A stretch of DNA of 64,000 nucleotides. Source: Diphasiastrum complanatum (lineage: Eukaryota; Streptophyta; Lycopodiopsida; Lycopodiales; Lycopodiaceae). Positions within the stretch are counted from its first letter, which is position 1. The number at the start of each line of letters is the position of its first letter. This document shows positions 13,901 to 27,400 of this stretch, piece by piece. The stretch is taken from NCBI GenBank assembly GCA_029204225.1, contig CM055104.1:47128451-47192450 (forward strand), written 5' to 3'. Below the pieces are notes generated by a model, which was given only the letters and a program-made list of their open reading frames with translations, had not been told where the DNA came from and searched no databases. Both the position numbers and the translations under genes were made by a program.

Positions 13901-15418
13901 TTCCTACAGGAATGTAGTCTGCCTAAGTGTCTTTGTAGCACCTCCCTCCTCTCTGATAACTCTCTCCAAATCATCAATATATATGGCAAAAAGCGTGGGT
14001 GAAAGTGGGCACCCCTGCTTCACCCCAACCGTGCTATGAACACGGCATGGTTAAAGGTATGAGCGAGGAAATGTGTTAAAACATCAAGAAGTGGTTTAAA
14101 GGGATTCATGTGTTCTGGTTCGAAAAGATGACATTTAGTGGGATGTGTAAAGGAAATGGAAGGGTGGCGTGTGGTGTAGAGAGAGGTGGCGTATTCGACC
14201 CATGACTCCACAGCGATAGGTGCAACATAAAAGCAGAGCATTCAGTGTCATACCAGGGGTTGTGGTGAGGTCTGTGTGAAGAGGTGCGAGGTGGAGGTGA
14301 GACCAGCAGTGAGGCAAATAGCAATGTAGTGGAGATAAAGGAAGCCTGGTCCTGCACAGACGAAGAGAAAGGAAAATCCTGGAAAAGTGTAGCAACAGTG
14401 TCGGCAAAGGTATCATATTTATGTGATGGAACAAAGGGTCGATGCGTGGTAGGTGTAAAATGTGTGGAGGTAGTGGCTAAAAGGGCTTGGAGATGAAAAG
14501 ACAGTGAAAGAATAGAATGATCAGAAAGTGTGGTATCGTGTACTCTGTCTGATACTGAGATGTACGTGCATTAAAATTCCCAGCAAGTAGTTTATAACCC
14601 TGTAAAGAGAATCTGACAATGTCCTTAGAAAGATCCTAGACTGGATCACCTCCGACATCCGCAAATAATGAAGTGTGTGGGGCAAAATAACATACCGCCA
14701 TAAAAATATCCTCCTATAAGCCCATCTGTGAAGTGAGTAGCTGTAGCCAAATAAATCTGCCAAAAGGGTCTCTCTTGACCATCCTGATAGTAGAATTATA
14801 TGCATGTGAATGAAGGGAAGCAACCCCTCCTGAGCCTCTATGTGTCCTGCCCCTAAGATATGGTCGAAAAGCTGGTGTCCAAGACTAACCATGTATGTGA
14901 GGTAACGAATGTATCGCTGATTCATGAATTTCCGCAAAAAGCAAAATATCCGCTAGTGTCAAATAATGCGCCAAGTTCCCTGCCGTAGATGATTTAATGC
15001 CATTACAATTCCAAAAACCAATCGTAAAGTCGGTGGGGAGTAATGGGCTACTCCTACGCCCATGTACCCCCAATCCCTATGTTTTGTGGTCAAAGAAACA
15101 TGGTTTGCCTTCGACAAAAACCACCCTCTGATATTTGGTATGTGCATCTTGAATAATTGCTTTCCTATTGGATGGCTGTGACGTCATCATCCATGAATAT
15201 AGAGGTACCTTTAAGTTTACCTCGAAACTTCAAAACCCTATTTCTTTCTTCGAAAGTCTGAAATTTTAGGAAAAGGATTTTGTCATCATATTTGCCCCTC
15301 CAAGCAGTCGATAAGCCATCTGTAGGGCAGTCTGGTGATTTGCATCTGCATTTGGCTTATCGTAGCTTCTTGTGCCTTATTCTCAGCATCGAGATTTTCA
15401 CTTGCGACCTGCCATCCT

Positions 15419-15473
<55 letters not shown>

Positions 15474-18400
15474 GTGGCCGATGTCAATGGTTTTCCGCAT
15501 GTGAGCATTTGGTGCACATCTACTCATCATTGCAGAGGTCGTGCACGCAGGCTTGCAGCAGGTGGGGCATTCAAGTGGCGTGGCGAGCAAAACCAAAAAA
15601 ACGATGGAGTCATTGGGTTGGCCCAGTCCATATTAGATGTCATGAGCTACACAATCCTCTCCTTTTTCTCTTTCTACTGATACCCAAATTGCATGCCTCT
15701 TTTAAAAAAAAAAAAAAAAACTTCGCAATTTGACTACCCCTGAGCAATTCGGGTCATAATCACCATTGATTCAATCTATATTTGCATACTTATTCGTCAC
15801 CTTCAATTATCAAATAGTATTGTATTAACAGGCTTATTGAGACTTGCTGACAGGGCCATACACAACACAGCTTGTAGCATGCAAAGAGTTGCAAAAATGT
15901 TAGAAGCTGGAAAGGTGAAAGCTTGACCTGCATATAAATTTCCTCGGCACGAGCGAGGAATCTCAGGCGAAGCCAGTATCGTCTTGCGAGTGAAACAACC
16001 AAAAAAATCTGCAAAACCACTCAATAAAGTAAGTTTAGAAATGCAACAAAACCAAACAGGCGCTAGGAATTGTCTAGTTGTATGTCCATCCAATGATATT
16101 TGAGAGGCTATCTCACAGCAAAAAGGCATGTTAATGACATACCATGACACATAGAAGGCATACGATGATCCAATTAGCAAGAAGCCAATCCTGTAGGTGA
16201 CAACCTAATGGCTTGAATCTGTGCACAATAGTTGATGGACACAAGAACTCCACCATTCTACAACACATAGCAAAAAGAAGAAAATCTCACTAAATATATC
16301 AACAGAAGAAATTACGCTAGCTAATGTCACCAGCGGAAAATCTTGTACTTTCAGATTCATAGCTATGAATGTAAAGCAAAGATTTAGTTTCACAAGTGTT
16401 GAAAGGAGACTAATTGAATCCCAGACTACTGTATTACACATTTGTAGTCTAAAAGAGCTAAAACAAAAGCTACAATCAAGTCAGAGATTGCCAGAAATTT
16501 AGCACTAAATGTCTAAGCACAAGATAACATTCTCAGCATATTTATTGCCAAACTAGCATGGAAGAAACATCTTCAAGTCAAATAGTAAGTTGCTTATAGG
16601 GCTCTTCTTTCAATTCTTGACATGGAGCTGGAGACCCATCCTGTAGCATGAGTTGTAAGGAGCAATTCCCAGTAAAAGGAGTTGAGCTAAAGGGACATGC
16701 CCTTGGAAATTTTCTGTCGTATCAAGCTTTTGCATAGCACGTTCAATAGCCTTATCCTGGACAATCCAAAACTCATCGTTACTCAGGGCCAACTCCTCCT
16801 TCAGTTGTTCAAACCTTAATTCGTTCAAAATATCAGCTTTGGTCATCTGAAAACACAAAGATAAAATCCATGAGGAAGATGATACCAGCTGCCAGGATGA
16901 TTACGTTCTTCATTCAAATAGAGTACATACTACAGTTTTGCAAAAAACTTGCATTCCTCTCAACCTCCTTGCAAACTTAAGACAGCACGTGATAACCTCA
17001 GTTCCCTTTCATTCAATCAATAACGATGCAGACACACCTGTCAATACACACACATAGCACAATGAAACAGAAAAAAGATCTTTCCTGTCCTACTTCCTTT
17101 ATCTTAGGTTGATATGTACAACTAACATCATGCTGTTCGAGAGCAGATTACATTCCTCCGACTGCAGAACATCCCCAGATATCTTGCCTGGAAAAAAAAA
17201 CTCAGAAAATGAATGGCACAAAATCAAGAAGTCCAATGTGGGGCCAGACCCAAACTGCTCCGGATCCATTGCAAATGGAGTGACCGTTGACTCGACAAAC
17301 ATGCTCCTCGATAAGGAGAGCCTGCAACAAGAAAATCATAATAAATCCCTAAATGACACTGAGCACAACAGATTGTTGCAAAAAAGTATGGCACAGTCAG
17401 CATTTAGTCTATAGTACAACAGACAAGAACTTACCATGCAACAACTTGGTCAGGTTTTGAGGTTCTAAATAAAGTTGTACAGGTACTTGCACAAATACTC
17501 ATTTGTGTTTTATAAAGTAAGAAACATATGATGCTTTGAAGACCAATCTACAAGATGATTCATCTAGAGTCTAGACCCTTAGTGGACCCTACAATAATTT
17601 GGGTAACTGACAATTTGGACAAGGGCCCTACCTTACAATGACAATTTAAAGGAACTCTCTAGAAGTACATGCATGAAAATATATAGGATGATGATTCCTT
17701 CATAAGGCCATGAAAAGTATTACCCAACCCAGAGGGACTGATGGGCAGAAATTAATCATTTCAAGATTTTTTCAGATTTTTTCATAAACTCATGGTATTT
17801 TGTCCGATCCAATAGGTCTTCCCAATTTAAATGCACTATCAATAAATTTCCAATATATTGAATACAGAGTGTTAGAAAGATATTAGTCTGGAACTTTATT
17901 TCCACACAAAGGTTACATGTACAAATCTTGCTCTCGTCCATGCTTGCTCTTTGAATGTCACAGCTTGGTGCTCAAGATCGGTCTTATGCAGGTCAAATGT
18001 AAGCACATCATCGAGAGAGTTGGCAAGAATGGCACGTTGTGCCACTGTCGCCGCTGCCACCCTCCCAGATCACCTCTCTCAATCATTTCTAGCCCTAACA
18101 AGTTTTTAGTCATATGTCAAAATGTCATTGGTTCAGCAAATACTTACTAGGGTTGGGATGTGATGGAGGTACATTTTTTGAAAAGCCCTTGATAACTAGC
18201 AGTTAGGATTGCCTATTCATCCAATTTGGATTCTTAAGTTACACAGAGGTGCCCAATTTTTATCCTTCAAAGAGCTAATTATTGGACCAAAGACATGCCA
18301 AATGGTGTCACTAGCTACAGCTATTCAAGAGTGAGATACGGTCAAAATAAGGAGTCCATGTCGAATCCATCTTTGAAGAGTTACTTGGTGCTTGATGACA

Positions 18401-21400
18401 TCATTTAGACTTTACATTTGGGAGTTTGACTACAATACATCTATTGATTTCTCCTTCCTTAGAGCTTGATTGATGGGAGCTTCAAGAGACCTTCTTGAAG
18501 AGGCTTTGCCAACGGACCTCACCATCTACCGGTGATTGAATTCAGAGGTAGGATCTTATCAACGATCAACCTTTTGTCTAATTTTTTTATCAACAATTGA
18601 TTCGTAGGGACAAATCATTGTTTGAAAGGAGCTCTTTCCTACAACAGTAGGCTTCCTTGATCCATTGTAAATATGTGATGTGCTGTTTGCACTTTTCCAT
18701 TAACAGTCCAATACCAAGAGATCTTTCTTATTTTGTGTAAGGTGCTGATTATTTTATCAAGCCTTGTCTTGGTAAGTTTTATTACAGTCATGAATATCAA
18801 TTTTGGGGCTCCATCATTATCACATTAAATGATCTAGGGGCCCAAACTAGACTAGGCCTAGGATCTAACTTTGAGGCACTTCAGTCAGAGCTAGCAGGCC
18901 AAGCTAGGCAGGTCGATGGAGCATTTTTTGGGTCATTGAACCTCTAGAAGCTCGAGAGACTTGTCATTAATGTGCTAGATGGCATCCAAGAGCACTTAAT
19001 CCAATAAGTTGGTACAAGATGTGTCATGCGTAAGTGTCAAGTGTAGTGTCATGACCTAAGGGCCTGAGGGCAAGGCAATGGTTGGCAACAGCCGGTAATC
19101 GAAGGGGACACGTACTGCATCACAAATTGTGACCCAATGTGATCACTTGACAAGCTGTCAGAGAAGTGGAGAATCGTGACCATCTAGACCCTAGCAGTCA
19201 GTGTGTGATGAGAAATTAGCTGGCAAAGAGCCGAGGTGACCAAGCAGGTCACAGGTCCATGGCAAAGCATGGGAGTGGTACCCTATGAGTTACTCGGTAT
19301 GCATAAGTCACAGAGGGCATGCATGCCAAATGACTAATCACCCATTATTGGTGCCATGTGTCTAGTGACATGTAGGTAGATGGACTCAAAGAGAGGTTGG
19401 GAGGCTCATTCTGCACACCGACCTTCATGGTTTGATGGGCTTGGAGAGACCAGATTGTGAGAAGTTCCCTAATTCTTTCTTCAAAAATTGTATTTCTATA
19501 AGAGCCATACTGAATCAGGATGTAAACAAAAGAGGATCTATGGTAGGCTAGTACTCCACATTGGCTACCATGGTGAAGGAAGAACGTTGTTAGGGACCCA
19601 ACTCTCTTGGGTCCCAAACCCAGACTTGAGACTGGACGATGACTAGGCCTGTAGACTTGACCGGTGACTCGTGAACCTGCATGGTTGCCACGTGTCATGA
19701 TCTAGGTGTGCACATGGCTTAGAGTCTCTTTCCTTGGAGGTATACAAGGGAAGGAGGGCTCATTTTGCCATCCATTCTATCTACCTAGGAGGAGGTGGAT
19801 GGAGAGCGTGTGCACGGCCAGGATGTACGCTAGCTTGGGGCAGGAGATGGCTGAGAGCCTAGGCGGTGGTATGGGACACCGTCTAGGATTGAAGTCGGAT
19901 CCAGCTTGATACGGTCGCAGGCCAGGGCACGGTGGGTGGACCCGGATTAGGTCCTACGGCGGGGTGGAACGTCATTCGTTCGGTCTCATGTGGTTAACCT
20001 GCACCTGGAGGTTTGCAGTAAGTAGGGATTGTAACATATGGTATCAGAGCCACTGCATGCTGAAAGCAGGTGCGTTGATCCGTGGTAGTTTTCTTGTAAT
20101 TTACGATGCTTTTGACGGATTTCAAAACGGGCTTAAAATGCATTTTTTATGCACCTTATAGTATTCTTCCTTCCGCTGTTTTTTCTTGAATTTGAAGAAA
20201 AAAGTTTAAAAAAAGCAATTAGGGGCCCAAATGAGACCTGCCACGTGGCACTGTCCAGGAAAGGACAGGTGGCAGGCATTTGGGATCTGTTCCGCTCAGA
20301 TTTATGAAGGGATTTGCTTCTACGGGCCCTCCTCAGCATTAAAAACTTGCGATCTGTGGTTCGATGCCTGACCAGCGATGGTCTTCCAAAAGTGCATTGT
20401 AAATCCGCCACGTGGCACTGTCCTGGCCCGGACAAGTGGCAGAAGGCAGCGTTTTCCAGTTCCAATCCCCTTCTAATCGTTGGTTGGCATTTTTGGGGCC
20501 CTCCCTAAAGCAAACAATGCATTTTCCTTGACCTGTCCCTGTTTTCCAGCGCTGAACAGTTCTGGAAGGGAAGAGGAAAAAAGAAGAGGGGGGGGGGGCT
20601 GAGGGCCACCTGGCAGGTTGCTAGGAGATGGCTAGAGGGCTGAGGTGGATGCCTATGTGGCAAGGCAAAGCCACATGGCAGGGGTGGATCAAGCATGGAG
20701 AGGGAGGCATAACTCCCCTATGCTGGTTTTTTTTGTGAAAAGAGGTGGAGGTGGTGGTGCATCCTTCTTCTTGCTCTCTCTTATTCCTCTTGGCAGCCAT
20801 GGACAATACCATTTGGTTTGTGAAGAGACAGCAAGAGTAGTCTTGTATCTACCTTCCTTGGGTAGCTTTTGATTCTCTTCTATCATCTCTTTCTTAATTC
20901 ACCCCTGTTCTTCTTGTAAAATGGATCCTACTCCTACTACACAGCCTATGTCCTCTGCTAAGGAGGTTACTACATCTACCTCTACCTTAGATCCTGATGC
21001 CTTGTTGTTGGCAATTAACAATCTACAGCAACCGATTGTGGATATGCAAGCTAAGCACAGTCGAGATCAGCAGGAACTCAAGGAATTGACGCAGCTAAGG
21101 TAACTGGTGCATCAACCCTTGTTCACTCCTGAAGTTTTTGCTGGGAAAAAAAAGGATAGAACCCCGGAGGCAGTCTTGCAATGGTTGGATCGATGGAATT
21201 CGCACTTTTCCATGCACGATTCATCCGAGGATAACAAGGTCAATCTCGCCGTCATGTACCTGTAGAACACCTCAACAGACAAATCTCGGATCTACCATCT
21301 CTCAGATCTACCAACAAAGTGCACAGTCTAGTTGACAAAGGCTGAGAAACTCGAAACTCGAAACTGTCGCAAAACTCGAAACTGTCGCCAAACTTGAAAC

Positions 21401-24400
21401 TCGAAACTTGAACAATAATCTATCGCGAACAATAATCTTTCAAGTCTGAAAACAAAACGTTGTTGAGTATCAACCGTCTTAACGATTAGATCAATTGTTA
21501 CAGAAGGAAGAAGGCCAAAAGACCTATCCTGTAACAATATAAATACATGTGCACTTACTCATTGTAAAAAGAGATACAATAAGGCAGCAAGAGATGTATA
21601 TTGAAGAATCAAAATCAAAATTATAAAAATTCGATTGATCAAAGTTTTCAATGGATGATTTTTCTCAGTTGTATCTGATTATCTAAAATTGCTATCACAC
21701 TCACGCATATATCTCCTAAATCCGCATGCTTTATTCAATCAAAGTAGAAACTGCTCTATTAGTACATATACCAGAATCAAACACGATTGAAGACACTGAT
21801 ATTAGTTTGATTTATTCAAACTTTCATCGTGTTCTCTGAAGGAAAATTCCTAGTATTTTTCCTACAGTGGTATCAGAGCACTCACATCCATCAAAAGCCG
21901 TATCTGGAGCTTATTCGGAAGATTAGAAGATGTCTTCGATCAGCAACATTCAGTCTAAGATCAGTACGATCTTGGATACAGAAGGTTCAAATTATTTAAA
22001 CTGGAAGTTAAAGACTTCACTCATACTGAAGGGCGAAGGTCTTTGGCAATGGGTAGAACCAACAGAAGAGAAGCTAATTACTCCTGGCAAAGAACTTCGT
22101 GAATGGAAGGAGAAAAATGACAAAGCTATAGCAATTATTGCGCCTTCAGTGAATGACAACATAATGCTAGATCTTTCATCAACTTCGAACGCGAAAGAAT
22201 TGTGGGAAGAATTGCAAACCAAGAATGAGACTCAATCTCGTAATCAAATCATGTTCTTGGAAGACCGATTGACTTACCTACAATGGGATGGCAAAGATCT
22301 GACCACTTTCGTACGAAAGATAAAGGATCTGATTATTTCTTTGCAGAATTCCGGCACCGAAAATGCAATCTCAAAGGAAAAACAGCTTAGCTATTTTCTT
22401 TGAGCCCTACCCAGGTCATTCCACACAACTCGAACTTTATTCGCGAAAGATTCGTCTATGACACTTCAAAAGGCAATAGATGGAGTCAAAGAGGAAAAGA
22501 ATAAAAGTTATTCGAGATGTCAAATTCGATGAGTCAAAGTACATAGCAGACAGTGATTTAATCGGCTATGATATTCTCAAGACTTATTATGACTTACCAA
22601 CAACAGAAGTAAAGCAAGCAGATGATGAACAAGAATTACCATCTGGACATAGCAATGATTCAGAGGGAGTTCAAATTTGAGTACCTGAAAGACTCAAATC
22701 ACCAGTTCGATATCAAGCAGAACAGGTCGAACCCGAAAATGCATAATTGAATTCGAGACCTATACAAACTGTGAGAAGATCTGAAAGACAACGAAAACCA
22801 CCAATAAGGTTTGGTCAGGATGTTTCAACAAATATAGCCATTGAATTTTGTGATTTTACAGACGAACCTCAAACATTCGAGGAAGCTATTGATGGACCAA
22901 ATAAATGTTAGAATAATAAATGTAAATGATGTAGAAGCCATAGGTTACTATGACCCAAAAGGTCGAGATCTGTGTAACCATGTTCATTTATATTTTAAGC
23001 CCAAGTTAGTATGAAACTAACTTGTAGGGAGTCGTGGGTCCACTAGGGGCCTATACATGTGAATTAAGTACCTAACTTGCTATTTGGGGTACTTAATTAT
23101 TTTATGTAACTTATGGTAGCTAGATAGGCATTGGTCAAGTTATTGGACAGCCAACAGTCATGAAGGTAGATAGCCATCTTGGACTACTTATATGTAGCCA
23201 TTCATTTGTATGAGACACTCTTTTGTTAAGCAATCTACTGTTCATATTGGCTGTCCAAAGTTTCTACAGAGGGTCATCTAACCATCTCTCTCTTCTCTTT
23301 GAGAATACTTTGTGTTAATGAATAGTCTTGATTCTGGATTCCTACATGGTATCAGAGCCATTTTTCAGAATTGATTGCTTGCTGGAGGGCACTTAATAGG
23401 CAGCCACATTTCTCCTCTTTCGGTTCATAAAAATCAGAATTTTTCTGATTTTTGTGGAGAGAGAACTGTTCGGCTCCTCCTTGTTTTTTGTGCAGGAAAT
23501 TGCAGGGAAAAGCTTGGAACCTCCACTCATTTGGGAGCCAACAGTAGGGCGCCCATGCTCAACTAGTTTTCATGTGATTGAAATCAGATTACATGCTTCA
23601 AATTTCAGATTTTCTTCTTGGAGGAGGGCGCCCATCTACCTTGAAGACAAATGTGTTTTTGACACATTTTTAGTGGCTGAAATTTTTCTGTTTTTGAGCC
23701 TAGAAGAAGGTCCTACCAGATGCTCCATTAGCACATTGAGTGCACACCATTTTACCACAAAAGCTCTGGTTGTGGTTTTGGCGTCATTGGAAGCCTGCAT
23801 ATTAGTTAGTATTCTGTTTTTTCAACAGAATACAGCCACCTATATCTTCTTGTGAATGAGCTATTGCATGTGGTGTATTGCAATCTATAGTGCTCATTAA
23901 TTCAGCTTTGATCTTGCTGATTTTTTAGTAGATTTTGGCCTGAAATCTGTTTTTCCCATCTACTATTAGCTGAATTTTCAGAAATGGCTAAAGAATCTGA
24001 ATCTATAGGTTCTTTGTTCAATGAAGATAGGTTGGATGGAACTAATTTTTCCTTGTGGTGCTACATGATAAAAAACCTCCTTATTGCTAAAGGTTTGTTT
24101 GAAGTTGTTAGTGGTGATGAAGAGAGGCCACCTGGTTTGGCACCTACTACTTCAACACATGTGGAGGTGTCTTCCGAAGAACAAAAGAAGTGGGATCGAC
24201 GTGACGCACAAGCACATTCGGTCATAGCGCTATCCGTGAAGTGATCAATCCTACCTCACATTCGATCATGCAAGACTTCCAAGAGTGCTTGGGAAGTACT
24301 TGCCAAGATGTTCCAAGTGAAGAATATGGCGAAAGTGCTTTTTCTACGTAATCAACTCTCAACATTGAAGATGCAAGAGGGTGATACGCTTTCAAATCAC

Positions 24401-27400
24401 TTAATGAAGATCAAGGATCTTCGTGAAGAGCTTCTTAGCATTGACGAAATTGTCAAGAACTCTCAATTTGTTTCAATTACTCTTAATTCACTTCCTCATT
24501 CCTATCTTCCATTTGTGTCTACTTTAAGCATATCTCTTAGGGGACAGCAAATCTCCTTTGAAGAGCTTGTTGGCTTACTTCTCCAAGAAGAGCAAACAAG
24601 GATTAATTTTGGTGAACAAGAAGATCAAGCCTTCTTCACCAAAGGCAAAGGCAAGGGCAAGTGGAAAGGTAAGTCTTCTTCTTCCAAGGATCAAAAATCC
24701 AAGGAAGGCCAAGATCAAGGATCCAAAAAGAAGGGTAAGTGCCATTATTGTAAAAAGTTTGGGCACCACATAAAGGAATGTCGGAAGAAGCTTACCAAGG
24801 ACAAAGAGAAAGGTATTGATACAAATACAGCCATGATTTCATTAAAACATCAAAAGGAGGATGATTCTTTCAATGGTGATTTTGCTTTTGTCACTAACAA
24901 TTTCATTTCTAATCAAAATGAGATTTCTACCACTTCTCGACTTGCTGGTTTTTCAGTAGAAAACAGCACTACTTCAGCTTTGCAGGTTGCTGTTTTTTCT
25001 TCCATTGATTGGGTGATTGATAGCGAAGCTACACACCATATGACTCACCATAAAGACGTCTTCACAAAGCTTATAAAAATCAAAGATGGAAGCAAGGTTC
25101 AAGGTGTTGACAACATCTCCTATCCAATTGAAGGCATTGGATCTATACCCCTCATTCTTCCCAATGGAGAAGAAAAGTACATTGGAAATGTACTTTATGT
25201 TCCTAAGATTAAGAAAAATCTCATTTCGGTCTCTACAATCATGAAACAAAGATTGATTGTAAAATTTAAAGAAGACAAATGTCTTATAAACGACCCAAAG
25301 AGATCACTTTTAATTGTTGCTTCGGGAACTTGCGAGGAGGTTTGTTTTTGTTGGATATTTATGAACCTAAAGCTTTGACATCCTTTGGTCTTGTTGCTAC
25401 TAATTCACATGCATTGGAGTTGGCTAAACTATGGCATGCGAGGTACGGGCACCTCAATTTTGGAAGTTTGAATATGTTGAAGAAATTCAACATGGTGGAA
25501 GGCATTCCAAATATGGAGCATCCCAAAGGACATGTATGCGAAGGATGCATACTTGGTAAGTTTCAACGGAAGCCTTTTCCTATTGATGGGACTATCAAAG
25601 TTGGTGATAAGTTTGCCTTAATTCATAGTGATGTGCGTGGTCCAATGAGGACCGAATCCATTGGTAAATGCAAGTACTTCATTACTTTTATTGATGATTT
25701 TTCAAGGTTTACATGGATCTTTCCTATGAAGGCAAAATCTGAAGTTTTTCAACGCTTCAAAGATTTTCTAGCTATGATAAAAAATCAATTTGGGCATACT
25801 TTGAAGATACTACGTACCGACCGAGGAGGGGAATACATTAAAAGTACGTTCGGCACGTTTCTTCAAAGCAAAGGCATTCTACATCAAATGACTACACCTT
25901 ACACACCGCAACAAAATGGTGTTGCCGAGAGGAAAAATCGCACAATCATGGAGATGGCTCGTTGCATGCTTAGGGCAAAGGCGTTCCCCACAAGTTTTGG
26001 CCTGAAGCGGTTATTACGGTGGCATACATTAGTAATCGGTGTCTGACTAAAGCCTTGAAGATTTTGACTCCTTATGAAGTTTGGTATGGTAAGAAGCCAT
26101 CGGTTTCTCACTTTTGCACTTCTGGTTGCACGGCTTCTGTGTTTATTTCCGATAAGCTAAGATCCAAACTAGATGATAAAGGAGTAAAATGCATTTTTAT
26201 GGGCTATAGTAGTGAAAGTAAAGGCTATAGATTGTTTAATGTGGATACTAACAAAATCATAGTGAGTCGTGATGTTCATTTTGATGAGAAGAACACCTAT
26301 GATCTTGCGCCCATTCATGTCATGAAAGGGGACATCCCCCAAGATGACTATGTTGAAGTTTGGTATCACCATCTAATGTTGAAGAGGAGGGACTGCCATC
26401 ATCCTCTAATGGACAGCCCACTGGTTCTTCAAGCGAACAGCCCATAATTCATCAAGAGAGCAGATTTATGAAGAGGAACGGCCTATTGAAAACTTTGGAC
26501 AGCATAGTCCAATTTCAGAGCACTTTGGACAGCAAAGTGTTGACAGTTCAGATCACTTTGGACAGCAAAGCGTTGATCGAAGTAAGGTTGTTGGACAGCC
26601 TAAACCAGTCCCTAAATGGCTGTTGCAGACTTTGCAGGAAAGCAAAGTGAACCGCTTTCAGGAAGGGAAGACTCGTGCCTCATCTAAATCAGTAGAATTT
26701 GCTAGTTTTTTTATTTTACTCTTACATTTTATTGAGGATAGTGCAATAGAACCTGTTTTTTATGAGCAGGCCAGAGGAGTAAAATGTTGGGAGGATGCGA
26801 TGAAAGAGGAGTATGACTCACTCATAAAGAACCAAACATGGGTTCTTATTGATCTTCCACATGGAAAGAAAGCAATTGGCTGTGAATGGGTTTATAAGAT
26901 CAAGTACAAGTCCGATGGTACTGTTGAAAGGTACAAGGCAAGACTTGTTGCCAAAGGTTATGCACAAAAGGAGGGCATTGATTATGAGGAAACTTTTGCA
27001 CCTACCGCACGAATAACTACCGTAAGGATAGTCACTGCTTTGGCTGCCCATCATGTTTGGCGTATGCACCAACTTGACATAAAGACAGCCTTCCTCAATG
27101 GTGACCTTAATGAGGAAGTTTACCTTCAGCAACCTGCTGGTTTTTTGGTTGCAGGTCAAGAAGACAAAGTGTGTCTTCTCAAGAAGGCTCTCTATGGACT
27201 AAAACAAGCCCCAAGGATGTGGTATCAAAAGATACACACATACTTTTGTGATCGTGGGTTTTCTAACAGTCCTAGTGAATCTACGCTTTATGTCATGCAT
27301 ACATCTAAGTTTATCATCATCATTTTGCTATATGTTGATGATATTATCATTACGGGTAGTAATGAATGTTGAAATAAATGCCTATTTTGCCCCTTAAGGC

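Noticed and set aside
15335-15733. Overlapping frames with Arg-Glu repeats
   Set aside because: Translation of the AG microsatellite at 15422-15469.
16205-16441. Minus-strand open frame of 78 codons with hydrophobic stretches, considered as an exon
   Set aside because: Only the last part of this interval, in another frame (16143-16257), fits the phases and motifs of the MSC protein. A candidate exon near 16325-16360 gave a stop at the join.
20039-20052. TGGTATCAGAGCC as part of a tRNA gene
   Set aside because: It is the retrotransposon primer-binding site. It recurs after each 5' LTR and no cloverleaf is present.
21345-21420. ACTCGAA tandem considered as a CRISPR-like array
   Set aside because: Units are about 7-16 bp with no spacers, and they lie inside a copia LTR in a plant genome.
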